Source: UBA1479 sp038109305 (GTDB lineage Bacteria > Pseudomonadota > Alphaproteobacteria > Rhodospirillales > Casp-alpha2). Taken from it: a DNA stretch of 64,000 bases. The notes beneath the pieces are model-generated. The model worked only from the letters and a program-made list of their open reading frames with translations, searched no databases and was not told where the DNA came from. This document shows positions 36,551 through 44,474 of the stretch, piece after piece (position 1 is the stretch's first letter; each line of letters begins with the position of its first letter). The translations under genes and the position numbers were made by a program. The stretch covers positions 62,001 through 126,000 of the forward strand of contig JAYNIR010000008.1 in the NCBI GenBank assembly GCA_038109305.1, written 5' to 3'.

Positions 36551-37984
36551 ATGACAGACCTTAGCCAGACGACCGATCTTTTCTTCAACCGCACCGGGAT
36601 GGACGAAGGCCGGGTCCAGAGGCTGGTCGACAACGCCATGACCGGCATGGACGACGGCGAGTTATTCCTTGAATACCGGCAGTCGGAAAGTCTGGTGCTG
36701 GATGACGGGCAGATCAAAACCGCCAATTTCGACACCGCCCAGGGGTTCGGCCTGCGCGCCATCGCCGATGAAAGCACTGGGTATACCCATGCGTCGGAAT
36801 TATCCGAAGCCGCCATCGCCCGTGCGGCGGATACGGTCATGGCCGCCCGCCGCGGGCACACGGGCACATTGGCGGATGACCCGCACGGCACCAACCGGGC
36901 GCTTTACATGGAAGACAATCCGCTGGGTCAGGTGGAATTTCAGAAAAAGGTCGAAATGCTTAAGGCCATCGACGCCTACGCGCGAGATAAAGACCAGCGC
37001 GTTCGCCAGGTGTCCGCCTCGCTTTCCGGAAACTGGCAGGCGGTGCAGATCGTCCGATCGGGCGGCCATCGGGTCACCGACATCCGCCCCCTGGTGCGGT
37101 TGAACGTGTCCGTCGTCCTGGAACAGGGCGACCGCATGGAAACCGGCGGTCACGGCGTCGGCGGGCGGGTGACCTATGATCAGTACATGGACCCGGCCAA
37201 CTGGAAAGATGTGGTCGAAGAGGCCTTTCGTCAGGCAGAGGTGAACCTGGAAAGCATCCCCGCCCCCGCCGGCGAAGTGCCGGTGGTGCTGGGCCCGGGT
37301 TGGCCGGGCATTTTGCTGCACGAAGCGATCGGCCATGGGCTCGAAGGCGATTTCAACCGCAAGAAGACATCGGTGTTTTCGGGATTGATGGGCCAGCGCG
37401 TGGCGTCCCCCGGCGTTACCGTGGTCGATGATGGCACCATCGCCGACCGGCGCGGATCGCTAACCATCGACGACGAAGGCACGCCGACGGAATACACGGT
37501 GCTGATCGAAGACGGCATCTTGAAGGGCTACATGCAGGACCGGACCAACGCGCGGCTGATGGGCGTGGCGCCGACGGGCAACGGGCGGCGCGAAAGTTAT
37601 GCGCACAAGCCGCTGCCGCGCATGACCAACACTTACATGCTGGCGGGCGACCGCGACCCGTCGGAAATTTTACAATCTGTGAAAAAGGGGGTCTACGCCG
37701 TCAGCTTTGGCGGTGGCCAGGTCGACATCACGTCCGGCAAATTCGTGTTTTCTTGTACCGAGGCCTACCAGATCGAAAACGGCAAGATCGGCGCACCCTT
37801 GAAGGGCGCCACGCTGATCGGCGACGGCAAGGATGTGCTGACCCGCGTCGGCATGATTGGCACCGATTTTGAACTGGACCCCGGCATCGGCACTTGCGGC
37901 AAGGACGGCCAGGGCGTGCCCGTGGGCGTCGGCCAGCCAACGTTGTTGATTGATACGCTGACGGTTGGCGGAACGGCGGCTTAG
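36551..37984 (+). CDS. tldD: TldD metalloprotease subunit
   Basis: 477-aa catalytic subunit of the TldD/TldE protease. The zinc motif is in LLHEAIGHGLEGDFNRK (about residue 259), the HExxxH of peptidase family U62. The C-terminal FGGGQVDITSGKFVFSCTEAY and GIGTCGKDGQGVPVGVGQPT are typical. The ATG at 36551 begins MTDLSQTT; an open frame runs to 36167 but overlaps the divergent DUF3422 gene. The TldE partner is at 26580-27926. Confidence 0.96.
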   Translation: MTDLSQTTDLFFNRTGMDEGRVQRLVDNAMTGMDDGELFLEYRQSESLVLDDGQIKTANFDTAQGFGLRAIADESTGYTHASELSEAAIARAADTVMAARRGHTGTLADDPHGTNRALYMEDNPLGQVEFQKKVEMLKAIDAYARDKDQRVRQVSASLSGNWQAVQIVRSGGHRVTDIRPLVRLNVSVVLEQGDRMETGGHGVGGRVTYDQYMDPANWKDVVEEAFRQAEVNLESIPAPAGEVPVVLGPGWPGILLHEAIGHGLEGDFNRKKTSVFSGLMGQRVASPGVTVVDDGTIADRRGSLTIDDEGTPTEYTVLIEDGILKGYMQDRTNARLMGVAPTGNGRRESYAHKPLPRMTNTYMLAGDRDPSEILQSVKKGVYAVSFGGGQVDITSGKFVFSCTEAYQIENGKIGAPLKGATLIGDGKDVLTRVGMIGTDFELDPGIGTCGKDGQGVPVGVGQPTLLIDTLTVGGTAA

Positions 37985-38131
37985 TCGAAAAACCCGCGAC
38001 GGTGGCTTTGCGCAAATTTTAATTTAACCCCTCAATTGCCGGGCGCTCACACCGTTCGCTTGGCTTTCGCTCCGCGAGACCTCAACGGCCTAGTTAGCAG
38101 ATCAAATCGGCAAGACAAGACATGAGAACGA

Positions 38132-39724
38132 TCACGCGCTTTCGGCCAGATCTTCGCCGGCCAAGACCTTGGCGATCAGGCCGACGGTTTCATCGCAGCC
38201 GTAGAGCGCGATAAACGATCCCATTCGCGGGCCCTGGCTCTGGCCCAGGAGAATTTCGTACAAGGCCTTGAACCAATCGCGCAGGTTTTCGAACCCATGG
38301 CGTTTGCCGACTTCGTAAACTTCCGTCTGGATCGTCTCGGCTTCGGCATCCGCCGCCATGCCCTGAAGCATCGATGACAGGTCCTCCAGCGCCGCGCGTT
38401 CCTGATCCGTCGGCGGGCGGTACTGTTTCGTCGGCTTGACGAAGTCGCGGTAGTAGTTGACGGCGTAGCCGACCAGATCGTCCAGCACCGGCGCGTTTCC
38501 CGGCGTCAGATCGGGGCGGTAGCGGGAAATAAAATGCCAGAGAACGGATTTGTCCTCCGCATGGCAGACGCCCGCGAGGTTCAAGAGAATGCCGTAGGAA
38601 ACGGCATCCTGCGGCTTGGGCGGATTTCCCAAATGAATGTGCCACGTTGGGTTTTGAAGCTGTTTTTCCGCGTCCTGTTCGGCGACCGCCGAAAGGTGCG
38701 CCAAGTATTCATCAACCATGCGCGGGATGACGTCGAAATAAAGCCGCTTCGCCGCCTTGGGTTTTTGGAACATGAATAGCGCCAGACTTTCCGGCGGCGC
38801 ATATTCGAGCCACTCTTCCATCGTGAGGCCATTGCCGCGCGACTTGGAAATTTTTTCGCCGTTTTGATCCAAGAACAGTTCGTAGGTAAAGCCCGCCGGC
38901 GGCGTGCCCCCTAAAATCTGGCAGATGGTGCCTGACTGCTTGACGCTTTCGATCAGGTCTTTGCCGGACATTTCGTAATCGACGCCCAAGGCGGTCCAGC
39001 GCATGGCCCAATCTGGTTTCCATTGCAGTTTCACGCGCCCGCCGGTGACCGGCGTTTCAATCTTTTCGCCGTCGTCGTCCTGATAAACGATGGTGCCTTT
39101 CGACGGATTGGTTTCCAGCACCGGCACCTGCAAAACGCAGCCGGTTTTTTCCGACACCGGCAGGAAAGGCGAATAGGTTGCGCGCCGTTCTTCGCCTAAT
39201 GTCGGCAGCATGACCTTCATCACCGCGTCGTAGCGTTCAAGCACCGTCAACAGCGTCGCGTCGAACAGGCCGGCCTTGTAGCATTCGGTCGAACTTTTGA
39301 AGTCGTAATCAAAGCCGAACCGGTCGAGGAACGCGCGAAGCCGCGCGTTGTTGTGGGCGCCGAAACTGTCATGCGTGCCGAACGGGTCGGGCACGGTGGT
39401 CAGCGGCTTTCCCAGATTTTCCGCCAGCATGTCCTGGTTCGGCAGGTTTTCCGGCACCTTTCGGAAACCGTCCATATCGTCTGAAAATGCGAACAGCTTG
39501 GTCGGCATATCCGTCAGCAAGTCGAAGGCGTGGCGCACCATGGTCGTCCGGGCGACCTCGCCGAAGGTGCCGATGTGCGGCAGGCCCGATGGGCCGTAGC
39601 CGGTTTCGAACAGCACATAACCTTTTTCAGGACACTGGCCCTTGAGGCGCTTCAATAGCTCCCGCGCCTCGGCAAAGGGCCAAGCGTTGGCGGTTTCGGC
39701 AAGTTTGCGCAGATCGTCGGTCAT
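38132..39724 (-). CDS. lysK: Class I lysyl-tRNA synthetase
   Basis: 530-aa class I LysRS (archaeal-type, also found in alphaproteobacteria and spirochaetes). The HIGH-like motif is PHIGT in GPSGLPHIGTFGEVAR (about residue 49), and the KMSKS-like motif is KISKS in NGEKISKSRGNG (about residue 293). A C-terminal anticodon-binding helical domain follows. It charges tRNA-Lys. It is convergent with tldD (147 bp between stops, with no obvious terminator) and 76 bp downstream of gshA. Confidence 0.96.
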   Translation of the reverse strand: MTDDLRKLAETANAWPFAEARELLKRLKGQCPEKGYVLFETGYGPSGLPHIGTFGEVARTTMVRHAFDLLTDMPTKLFAFSDDMDGFRKVPENLPNQDMLAENLGKPLTTVPDPFGTHDSFGAHNNARLRAFLDRFGFDYDFKSSTECYKAGLFDATLLTVLERYDAVMKVMLPTLGEERRATYSPFLPVSEKTGCVLQVPVLETNPSKGTIVYQDDDGEKIETPVTGGRVKLQWKPDWAMRWTALGVDYEMSGKDLIESVKQSGTICQILGGTPPAGFTYELFLDQNGEKISKSRGNGLTMEEWLEYAPPESLALFMFQKPKAAKRLYFDVIPRMVDEYLAHLSAVAEQDAEKQLQNPTWHIHLGNPPKPQDAVSYGILLNLAGVCHAEDKSVLWHFISRYRPDLTPGNAPVLDDLVGYAVNYYRDFVKPTKQYRPPTDQERAALEDLSSMLQGMAADAEAETIQTEVYEVGKRHGFENLRDWFKALYEILLGQSQGPRMGSFIALYGCDETVGLIAKVLAGEDLAESA

Positions 39725-39800
39725 CGGTTACTCAATCCCGGAATTGGAGCGGGAACCTAACGCCCGGGCCGCGTCTGGGCAAGGTCTAAGCAACCGCACC

Positions 39801-41171
39801 CTAATAGGCGTATTCGGTAAACACTGGGTCGACGGACTTGCCCCAGCGGCGTTCATAGGCGGTGAGCAGTTCTTCCGCCGGCGTCATCCCGGAATCGCAA
39901 ATGTGATAGAGCGGCTGCAGGTAGTGGCTTTCATCGAGCCCCACCGCATCGAGCCTGGTCCGGTTTTTCAGCCCCTGGCGGGCGATGGTCAGCGCTCGGC
40001 AAGCGACGTCCTTAACCAGGCCGTCGCGGAACGGTGTCTTGAGCGCCGTCTTGGGCACATCGCGGCGCATGGCTTCGCGTTCTTCCGTGGTCCAGTCCTT
40101 GACCAAGTCCCAGGCGGCGTCGCGCGCGTCCGTGTCATATAACAACCCGACCCAGAATGCCGGCAGCGCGCACAAACGCGCCCAGGGTCCGCCGTCCGCC
40201 CCCCGCATTTCAAGGAATGTTTTGAGCCGCACTTCCGGGAAGGCTGTGGTCATGTGGTCTCCCCAATCCTTCATGGTCGGCAGTTCGCCCGGCAGCGCCG
40301 GCAGCTTGCCCGCCATAAAATCGCGGAAGGATTGGCCCGCGGCATTGATGTAGGTGCCTTTGCGGTAAACGAAGTACATGGGCACGTCGAGGATGTAATC
40401 GACCCAGCGTTCGAACCCGAAACCATCTTCGAACACGAAAGGTAGCGTGCCCGACCGGTCCGGGTCGACATCCGTCCAGATGTGCGAGCGGTAGGAAAGG
40501 TAGCCGTTGGGCTTGCCTTCGCGGAACGGTGAGTTCGCCCAAAGCGCTGTGGCGATGGGCTGCAACGCCAGCGCGATACGTAACATCTTGATCATGCTGG
40601 CTTCGGAATCGAAATCCAGGTTCACCTGCACCGTGCAGGTCGACTGCATCATGTGCAGACCCAGTTCGCCCCGGGTCGGCATGTATTCGCGCATGATTTT
40701 ATAACGGCCCTTGGGCATCCAAGGCATTTCGTCCCGCGGCCATTTCGGCTGGTAGCCCAGGCCCAAAAACCCGACCCCCATGTTGGCGGCGATTTCCTTC
40801 ACCTGACGAAGATGTTCCGTTACCTCGCCGCAGGTCTGGTGGATCGTCTTGACCGGCGCGCCCGAGAGTTCGACCTGTCCCGCTGGCTCGAGCGAAATGG
40901 AACTGCGGTCGGGTTTGGTGAGCGCTATGATGTTGTCCCCCTCCATCACCGGGTCCCAGCCGAATTCCTGCATGGCTTCGAGAAGCGCGCGGATACCGCG
41001 TTCGCCTTCATATTCGAGCGGGCGAAGGGTTTTCAGGTTGTAGGCGAATTTTTCATGTTCCGTGCCGATGCGCCAATCGCGGGCCGGTTTGCAGCCGGCG
41101 GCCAGGTATTCCGCCAGCTGGATTTTGTCTTCGATCATCGTTGTGTTTTTGGAAGAGGAAGGAGAGGACAT
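39801..41171 (-). CDS. gshA: Glutamate-cysteine ligase (plant/alphaproteobacterial type)
   Basis: 456-aa enzyme for the first, ATP-dependent step of glutathione synthesis. Conserved stretches include WRIGTEHEKFAY (about residue 33), ISLEPAGQVELSGAP (about residue 91), MMQSTCTVQVNLDF (about residue 174) and the C-terminal YERRWGKSVDPVF. This is the group otherwise seen in plants and many alphaproteobacteria. The ATG at 41171 is preceded by GAAAGG; an ATG 11 codons later is an alternative. Confidence 0.95.
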   Translation of the reverse strand: MSSPSSSKNTTMIEDKIQLAEYLAAGCKPARDWRIGTEHEKFAYNLKTLRPLEYEGERGIRALLEAMQEFGWDPVMEGDNIIALTKPDRSSISLEPAGQVELSGAPVKTIHQTCGEVTEHLRQVKEIAANMGVGFLGLGYQPKWPRDEMPWMPKGRYKIMREYMPTRGELGLHMMQSTCTVQVNLDFDSEASMIKMLRIALALQPIATALWANSPFREGKPNGYLSYRSHIWTDVDPDRSGTLPFVFEDGFGFERWVDYILDVPMYFVYRKGTYINAAGQSFRDFMAGKLPALPGELPTMKDWGDHMTTAFPEVRLKTFLEMRGADGGPWARLCALPAFWVGLLYDTDARDAAWDLVKDWTTEEREAMRRDVPKTALKTPFRDGLVKDVACRALTIARQGLKNRTRLDAVGLDESHYLQPLYHICDSGMTPAEELLTAYERRWGKSVDPVFTEYAY

Positions 41172-41232
41172 TTCAGGCCTTTCTTACATGCCGCGGCCGG
41201 AATTTGCCGGCCGTCGCGACGATACTTACCAT

Positions 41233-41976
41233 CTAGGTGCTGCGCCAGTCACCCGCAACCGCCTGCCAGACAGCCAGCGCGGCAAGGCCCGCGGTTTCCG
41301 CCCGGAGGATGCGCGGGCCAAGACCGATCCGCGTGACGAAAGGTAGTTTACCAAGCCTGTCGAGCTCCCCGGGCTGGAACCCGCCTTCTGGACCGGTCAG
41401 AAACGCGCACGGCCCGGGCGCGGCCGACACCGCGTCGGCGATGGGCGCGCCGCCGCCGGTTTCATCCAGCATGTAAAGCCTCCGGCCATCGGGCCATCCC
41501 GCGAGTGCGTCATCCAGCTTGCCGCCGTCTTTAACTTCGGGAACGCTTAAGCGGCCCGTCTGTTCCGCCGCTTCGATGGCGTTGGCTCGAAGGCGGTCTA
41601 CATTGACCCGTCCGGTTTGCGTGTTGGCCGTGGTGACGGCGATCAACCGACCCGTGCCCAGTTCCGTCGCCTTTTGGATGATAAAATCCGTACCCGCCTT
41701 TTTGACCGGCGCGAAAACAAGCCAGGGCGCTGACTCCTTAGGCGGCTCGCACGTCTGGCCGCGAATTTGGCCTTCGGCGGCAAGTCCGCAGGCGCGCTTG
41801 TCGGCGTCCGTGATCCGGCATCGCCACTCCCCATGCCGACCGTTGAACAGGCGCACGTCGTCGCCGGCGCCAAGGCGCATGACCTTGGTCAGATAGTGAG
41901 CCTGATCACCCGTGATTTCGAATTCGGCACCTGAAAAAAGGTCGTGTTCGGTAAACAGTCGGATCCAGTCGGCCAT
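41233..41976 (-). CDS. rsmE: 16S rRNA (uracil-N3)-methyltransferase RsmE
   Basis: 247-aa SPOUT methyltransferase that modifies U1498 of 16S rRNA. The N-terminal PUA-like domain contains DQAHYLTKVMRLGAGDDVRLFNG. The SPOUT domain has FIIQKATELGTGRL and the SAM-knot segment FLTGPEGGFQPGELDRL and IGLGPRILRAETA. It is divergent from ubiA with 50 bp between start codons, and upstream of gshA on the same strand. Confidence 0.95.
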   Translation of the reverse strand: MADWIRLFTEHDLFSGAEFEITGDQAHYLTKVMRLGAGDDVRLFNGRHGEWRCRITDADKRACGLAAEGQIRGQTCEPPKESAPWLVFAPVKKAGTDFIIQKATELGTGRLIAVTTANTQTGRVNVDRLRANAIEAAEQTGRLSVPEVKDGGKLDDALAGWPDGRRLYMLDETGGGAPIADAVSAAPGPCAFLTGPEGGFQPGELDRLGKLPFVTRIGLGPRILRAETAGLAALAVWQAVAGDWRST

Positions 41977-42026
41977 GGATAAATGCTCTTTGCCTCTTTA
42001 AGGCCCGGACTCTATTACTTGGTTGC

Positions 42027-42971
42027 ATGAATGAACAGTCACTCGATCGCGCACGCGACATTCCAACCGGAAGCTGGATCGACCGGCTGCCCGTGCCGGC
42101 GGTGCGCCCTTACCTGCGGCTCATCCGTATGGACCGGCCCATCGGCACGTGGTTGTTGCTGATCCCCTGTTGGTGGTCTATCGCGCTGGCGGCGTCGGTG
42201 CCGGTGCTGCCGGTTAGACCGGACTGGCCCGACTGGCGGCTGATGATCCTTTTCGCGATCGGGTCATTGGTCATGCGGGGGGCGGGCTGCACCGTCAACG
42301 ACATCGCCGACCGGGACTTTGACAAACGGGTCGCCAGGACCGCGCTCCGGCCCATTGCATCCGGCCAGATATCAGTCCCGCAGGCATTGGTGTTTCTGGC
42401 CCTGTTGCTGGCAGCGGGGCTGGCGATCCTGATGCAGTTGAACCGGTTCGCGGTCATCCTGGGCGCGTCGTCACTGTTACTGGTCGCGCTTTATCCCTTT
42501 GCCAAGCGGGTGACCTATTGGCCGCAGCTGGTTCTAGGCCTGACCTTCAACTGGGGAGCGCTTTTGGGATGGGCCGCCGTGCACGGGTGGGTCGACCCGC
42601 CGGCGTTGGCGCTTTACGCCGCGGGGGTCGTGTGGACGATCGGCTATGACACCATATACTCCCACCAGGACAAGGAATACGACGTCCTGATTGGCGTCAA
42701 ATCGACGGCCATTAAATTCGGCGACGGGACCATCCGCTGGCTTATTGCATTCTATGGCCTGACCGTCACCTGCCTTGGTCTTGCCGGGTATCTCGCCGGC
42801 CTGCATAAAGTCTTCTATGCGGGTCTGGGTCTGGGCGCGCTGCACCTTGCCTGGCAGGTGCGGACGTTGAAGACCGAGGACGCGAAGAACTGCCTCGTCC
42901 GGTTTAAGTCCAACCGCGATTTCGGTCTAATCGTGCTGGCGGCGATCATTGCCGGCGCCTACTTGGCCTGA
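42027..42971 (+). CDS. ubiA: 4-hydroxybenzoate polyprenyltransferase
   Basis: 314-aa integral membrane prenyltransferase of ubiquinone synthesis. Both Asp-rich Mg-binding motifs are seen: NDIADRDFD (about residue 91) and YDTIYSHQDKEYD (about residue 207). About eight hydrophobic segments follow the N-terminal LIRMDRPIGTWLLL. ubiD for the next-but-one ubiquinone step lies 1.5 kb away on the other strand. The 3' end overlaps a decayed minus-strand frame by 13 bp. Confidence 0.96.
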   Translation: MNEQSLDRARDIPTGSWIDRLPVPAVRPYLRLIRMDRPIGTWLLLIPCWWSIALAASVPVLPVRPDWPDWRLMILFAIGSLVMRGAGCTVNDIADRDFDKRVARTALRPIASGQISVPQALVFLALLLAAGLAILMQLNRFAVILGASSLLLVALYPFAKRVTYWPQLVLGLTFNWGALLGWAAVHGWVDPPALALYAAGVVWTIGYDTIYSHQDKEYDVLIGVKSTAIKFGDGTIRWLIAFYGLTVTCLGLAGYLAGLHKVFYAGLGLGALHLAWQVRTLKTEDAKNCLVRFKSNRDFGLIVLAAIIAGAYLA

Positions 42972-43270
42972 TTGCCGTTCGCGCGGACAACCGGACGGCC
43001 GCGTTCCCGCCTGAGGCGCCGGTAAAGCTGCCACGGCTGCAGAACCCAAGGGGCATTCAGCCCCAGGACCCGCTTGACGGCCTCGACACAGGTACAGGGG
43101 CGCCAGGCCAGCGGCCGTTAAGGCCACGGCGGCGGCACGCTCGGACGGAACAGGACAGCCCGGTATTCGTGCGCGCAGTATGTTCGAAGGATCGGCCATA
43201 AAGAGTAATACCCGACGGCGGACGCATAGGAAAAATGGGCCTGGAAACGTGTCTGGCGGCGCGAAGGATC
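42959..43270 (-). pseudogene. Remnant frame downstream of the 43271-43633 gene
   Basis: In the same minus-strand frame as 43271-43633, protein-like sequence runs between the TGA at 43273-43271 and a TAG at 42961-42959, broken by a TAA near 43120. The last part reads WRPCTCVEAVKRVLGLNA then PWVLQPWQLYRRLRRERG, which looks like the tail of a real protein rather than noise. No intact start exists. I do not recognise the family with confidence. Confidence 0.35.
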
Positions 43271-43633
43271 TCATTCGACGATCCCTTTTTGACGAAGCGT
43301 CGTCGTCATGCGGTCCAACGCGTCGTCCCAAAGGCGGGCGTCGCGCTCCTCCCGCATCACCCGGGCATCCGGCGGCCTTTCTTTGGCGCCGTATTCCAGC
43401 AGGATTGTAAGATGCTGCATCCGCAGCACCTCCGACCGCACGAGGGTTGTTGCCGCCAGGTAGATGTCGTCGGATTCGCAAGGTCGCAACATCAGTCCGC
43501 TGCCTTCGAACCGGAGACCTTCGCGCCGGGTGCGCTGCGCGCGAATGAACCAGAATCACGCATCTTCCGCCGTCTGGAACATCTGCGGCGCCCCTACTTT
43601 CATGGGTCTGGGTGTATATTTACGTTTTTTCAT
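43271..43633 (-). pseudogene. Small conserved protein gene interrupted by an in-frame TGA
   Basis: An ATG at 43633 opens a 120-codon frame to the TGA at 43273-43271. Codon 26 (43558-43556) is TGA in the context QTAEDA-stop-FWFIRAQRTRREG, where Trp would fit. The downstream part (RPCESDDIYLAATTLV, ERPPDARVMREERDARLWDDAL, TTTLRQKGIVE) reads as a well-formed protein. From memory, similar small proteins occur near S24 repressor genes in Rhodospirillales; the function is unknown. If translation restarts at the ATG at 43492, 73 residues would be made. Confidence 0.65.
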
Positions 43634-43736
43634 ATGGACATCGGGCCTCGCCAAAGACCGGTAAAGAACAAATAAGAAACATTTATAAGCGGGTGTAATA
43701 TTTCCTAATGTTAAGTCAGTAATCGGTAAAAGTTCC

Positions 43737-43770
43737 TTGTCGCAGTTTTCGACAATGTGTATGACAATGT
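43737..43770 (+). promoter_or_regulatory. Putative operator/promoter of the S24 repressor gene
   Basis: A 19-bp dyad TTGTCG-N7-CGACAA (43737-43755) is followed by a direct repeat of its right arm: GACAATGT at 43751-43758 and again at 43763-43770. TTGTCG could serve as -35 with TATGAC (43760-43765) as -10 at 17-bp spacing. The start codon at 43775 would then be at or near the mRNA 5' end. Autoregulation by the encoded repressor is inferred. Confidence 0.5.
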
Positions 43771-43774
43771 TCCC

Positions 43775-44407
43775 ATGTTGAGACATCAAAGCGTATGGTT
43801 CGCCGTCGACCGCCTTGCCAGGGAGCATGGACTGTCGGCCTCCGGCCTTGCCCGCAAAGCGGGACTGGACCCGACCACCTTCAACAAAAGCAAACGCACC
43901 AAACGGGACGGCAAGTTGCGCTGGCCGTCGACGGAGAGCATCGCAAAGTGCCTGGAAGCCACGGGCGCCAGCCTGGGTGAATGGGTGTCGTACGTTGATG
44001 AAAACGAGAACGGCGGCGTCTACCGCAACGTGCCGCTGATCGATCTTGCACAGGCCGGCGACCACGGGTATTTCGACGACGGCGGGTATCCCTTGGGCGG
44101 CGGCTGGGATGAAATCGCGTTCCCGGGCGTCAACGATCCCAACGCCTTCGCGCTGGAAATTTCAGGCGACAGCATGGCACCTGTGCTTCGCGACGGCGAC
44201 CGGGTGGTCGTGTCGCCGCAGGCGTCGGTCCGCCGCGGCGACCGCGTGGTCGTTAAAACCAAGGCGGGTGAAGTTCTGGCGAAAATTCTAATCCGGCGGA
44301 CAGCCAAGCACATCGATCTGCAATCGCTTAATCCGGCGCTCGGGGACCGCAGCCTTGAACTGGTCGACGTCGATTGGATGTCGCGCATCGTCTGGGCGTC
44401 CCAATAA
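43775..44407 (+). CDS. S24 (LexA/CI-type) HTH repressor-peptidase
   Basis: 210-aa repressor. The N-terminal XRE-like HTH (residues 5-70) includes LSASGLARKAGLDPTTFN. The C-terminal S24 domain has the nucleophile Ser in EISGDSMAPVL (about residue 130) and the general-base Lys in GEVLAKILIRR (about residue 169). An Ala-Gly pair in LAQAGDHG (about residue 92) could be the self-cleavage site. The ATG at 43775 is preferred because the HTH begins right after it; a GTG at 43757 adds six residues. No prophage genes are adjacent. Confidence 0.9.
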   Translation: MLRHQSVWFAVDRLAREHGLSASGLARKAGLDPTTFNKSKRTKRDGKLRWPSTESIAKCLEATGASLGEWVSYVDENENGGVYRNVPLIDLAQAGDHGYFDDGGYPLGGGWDEIAFPGVNDPNAFALEISGDSMAPVLRDGDRVVVSPQASVRRGDRVVVKTKAGEVLAKILIRRTAKHIDLQSLNPALGDRSLELVDVDWMSRIVWASQ

Positions 44408-44474
44408 CCGGCCAATAACCGGCCAGCAGCAGGCCAGTAACCGACCTGCACTCTGGACTAAGCGCGGAGACCGC

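Noticed and set aside
42927..43559. 210-codon minus-strand frame downstream of ubiA
   Set aside because: Arg/Pro/Gly-rich, overlaps ubiA, and competes with the better protein-like frame that holds the 43271-43633 gene.
43775..44407. Prophage immunity region
   Set aside because: The S24 repressor is flanked by ubiA, ubiD and small conserved genes; no integrase, cro-like or structural phage gene is present.
44401..44474. Repeated AACCGGCC units after the S24 repressor as a mobile-element trace or CRISPR
   Set aside because: Only two exact and one or two imperfect short units with no spacers; too short to interpret.
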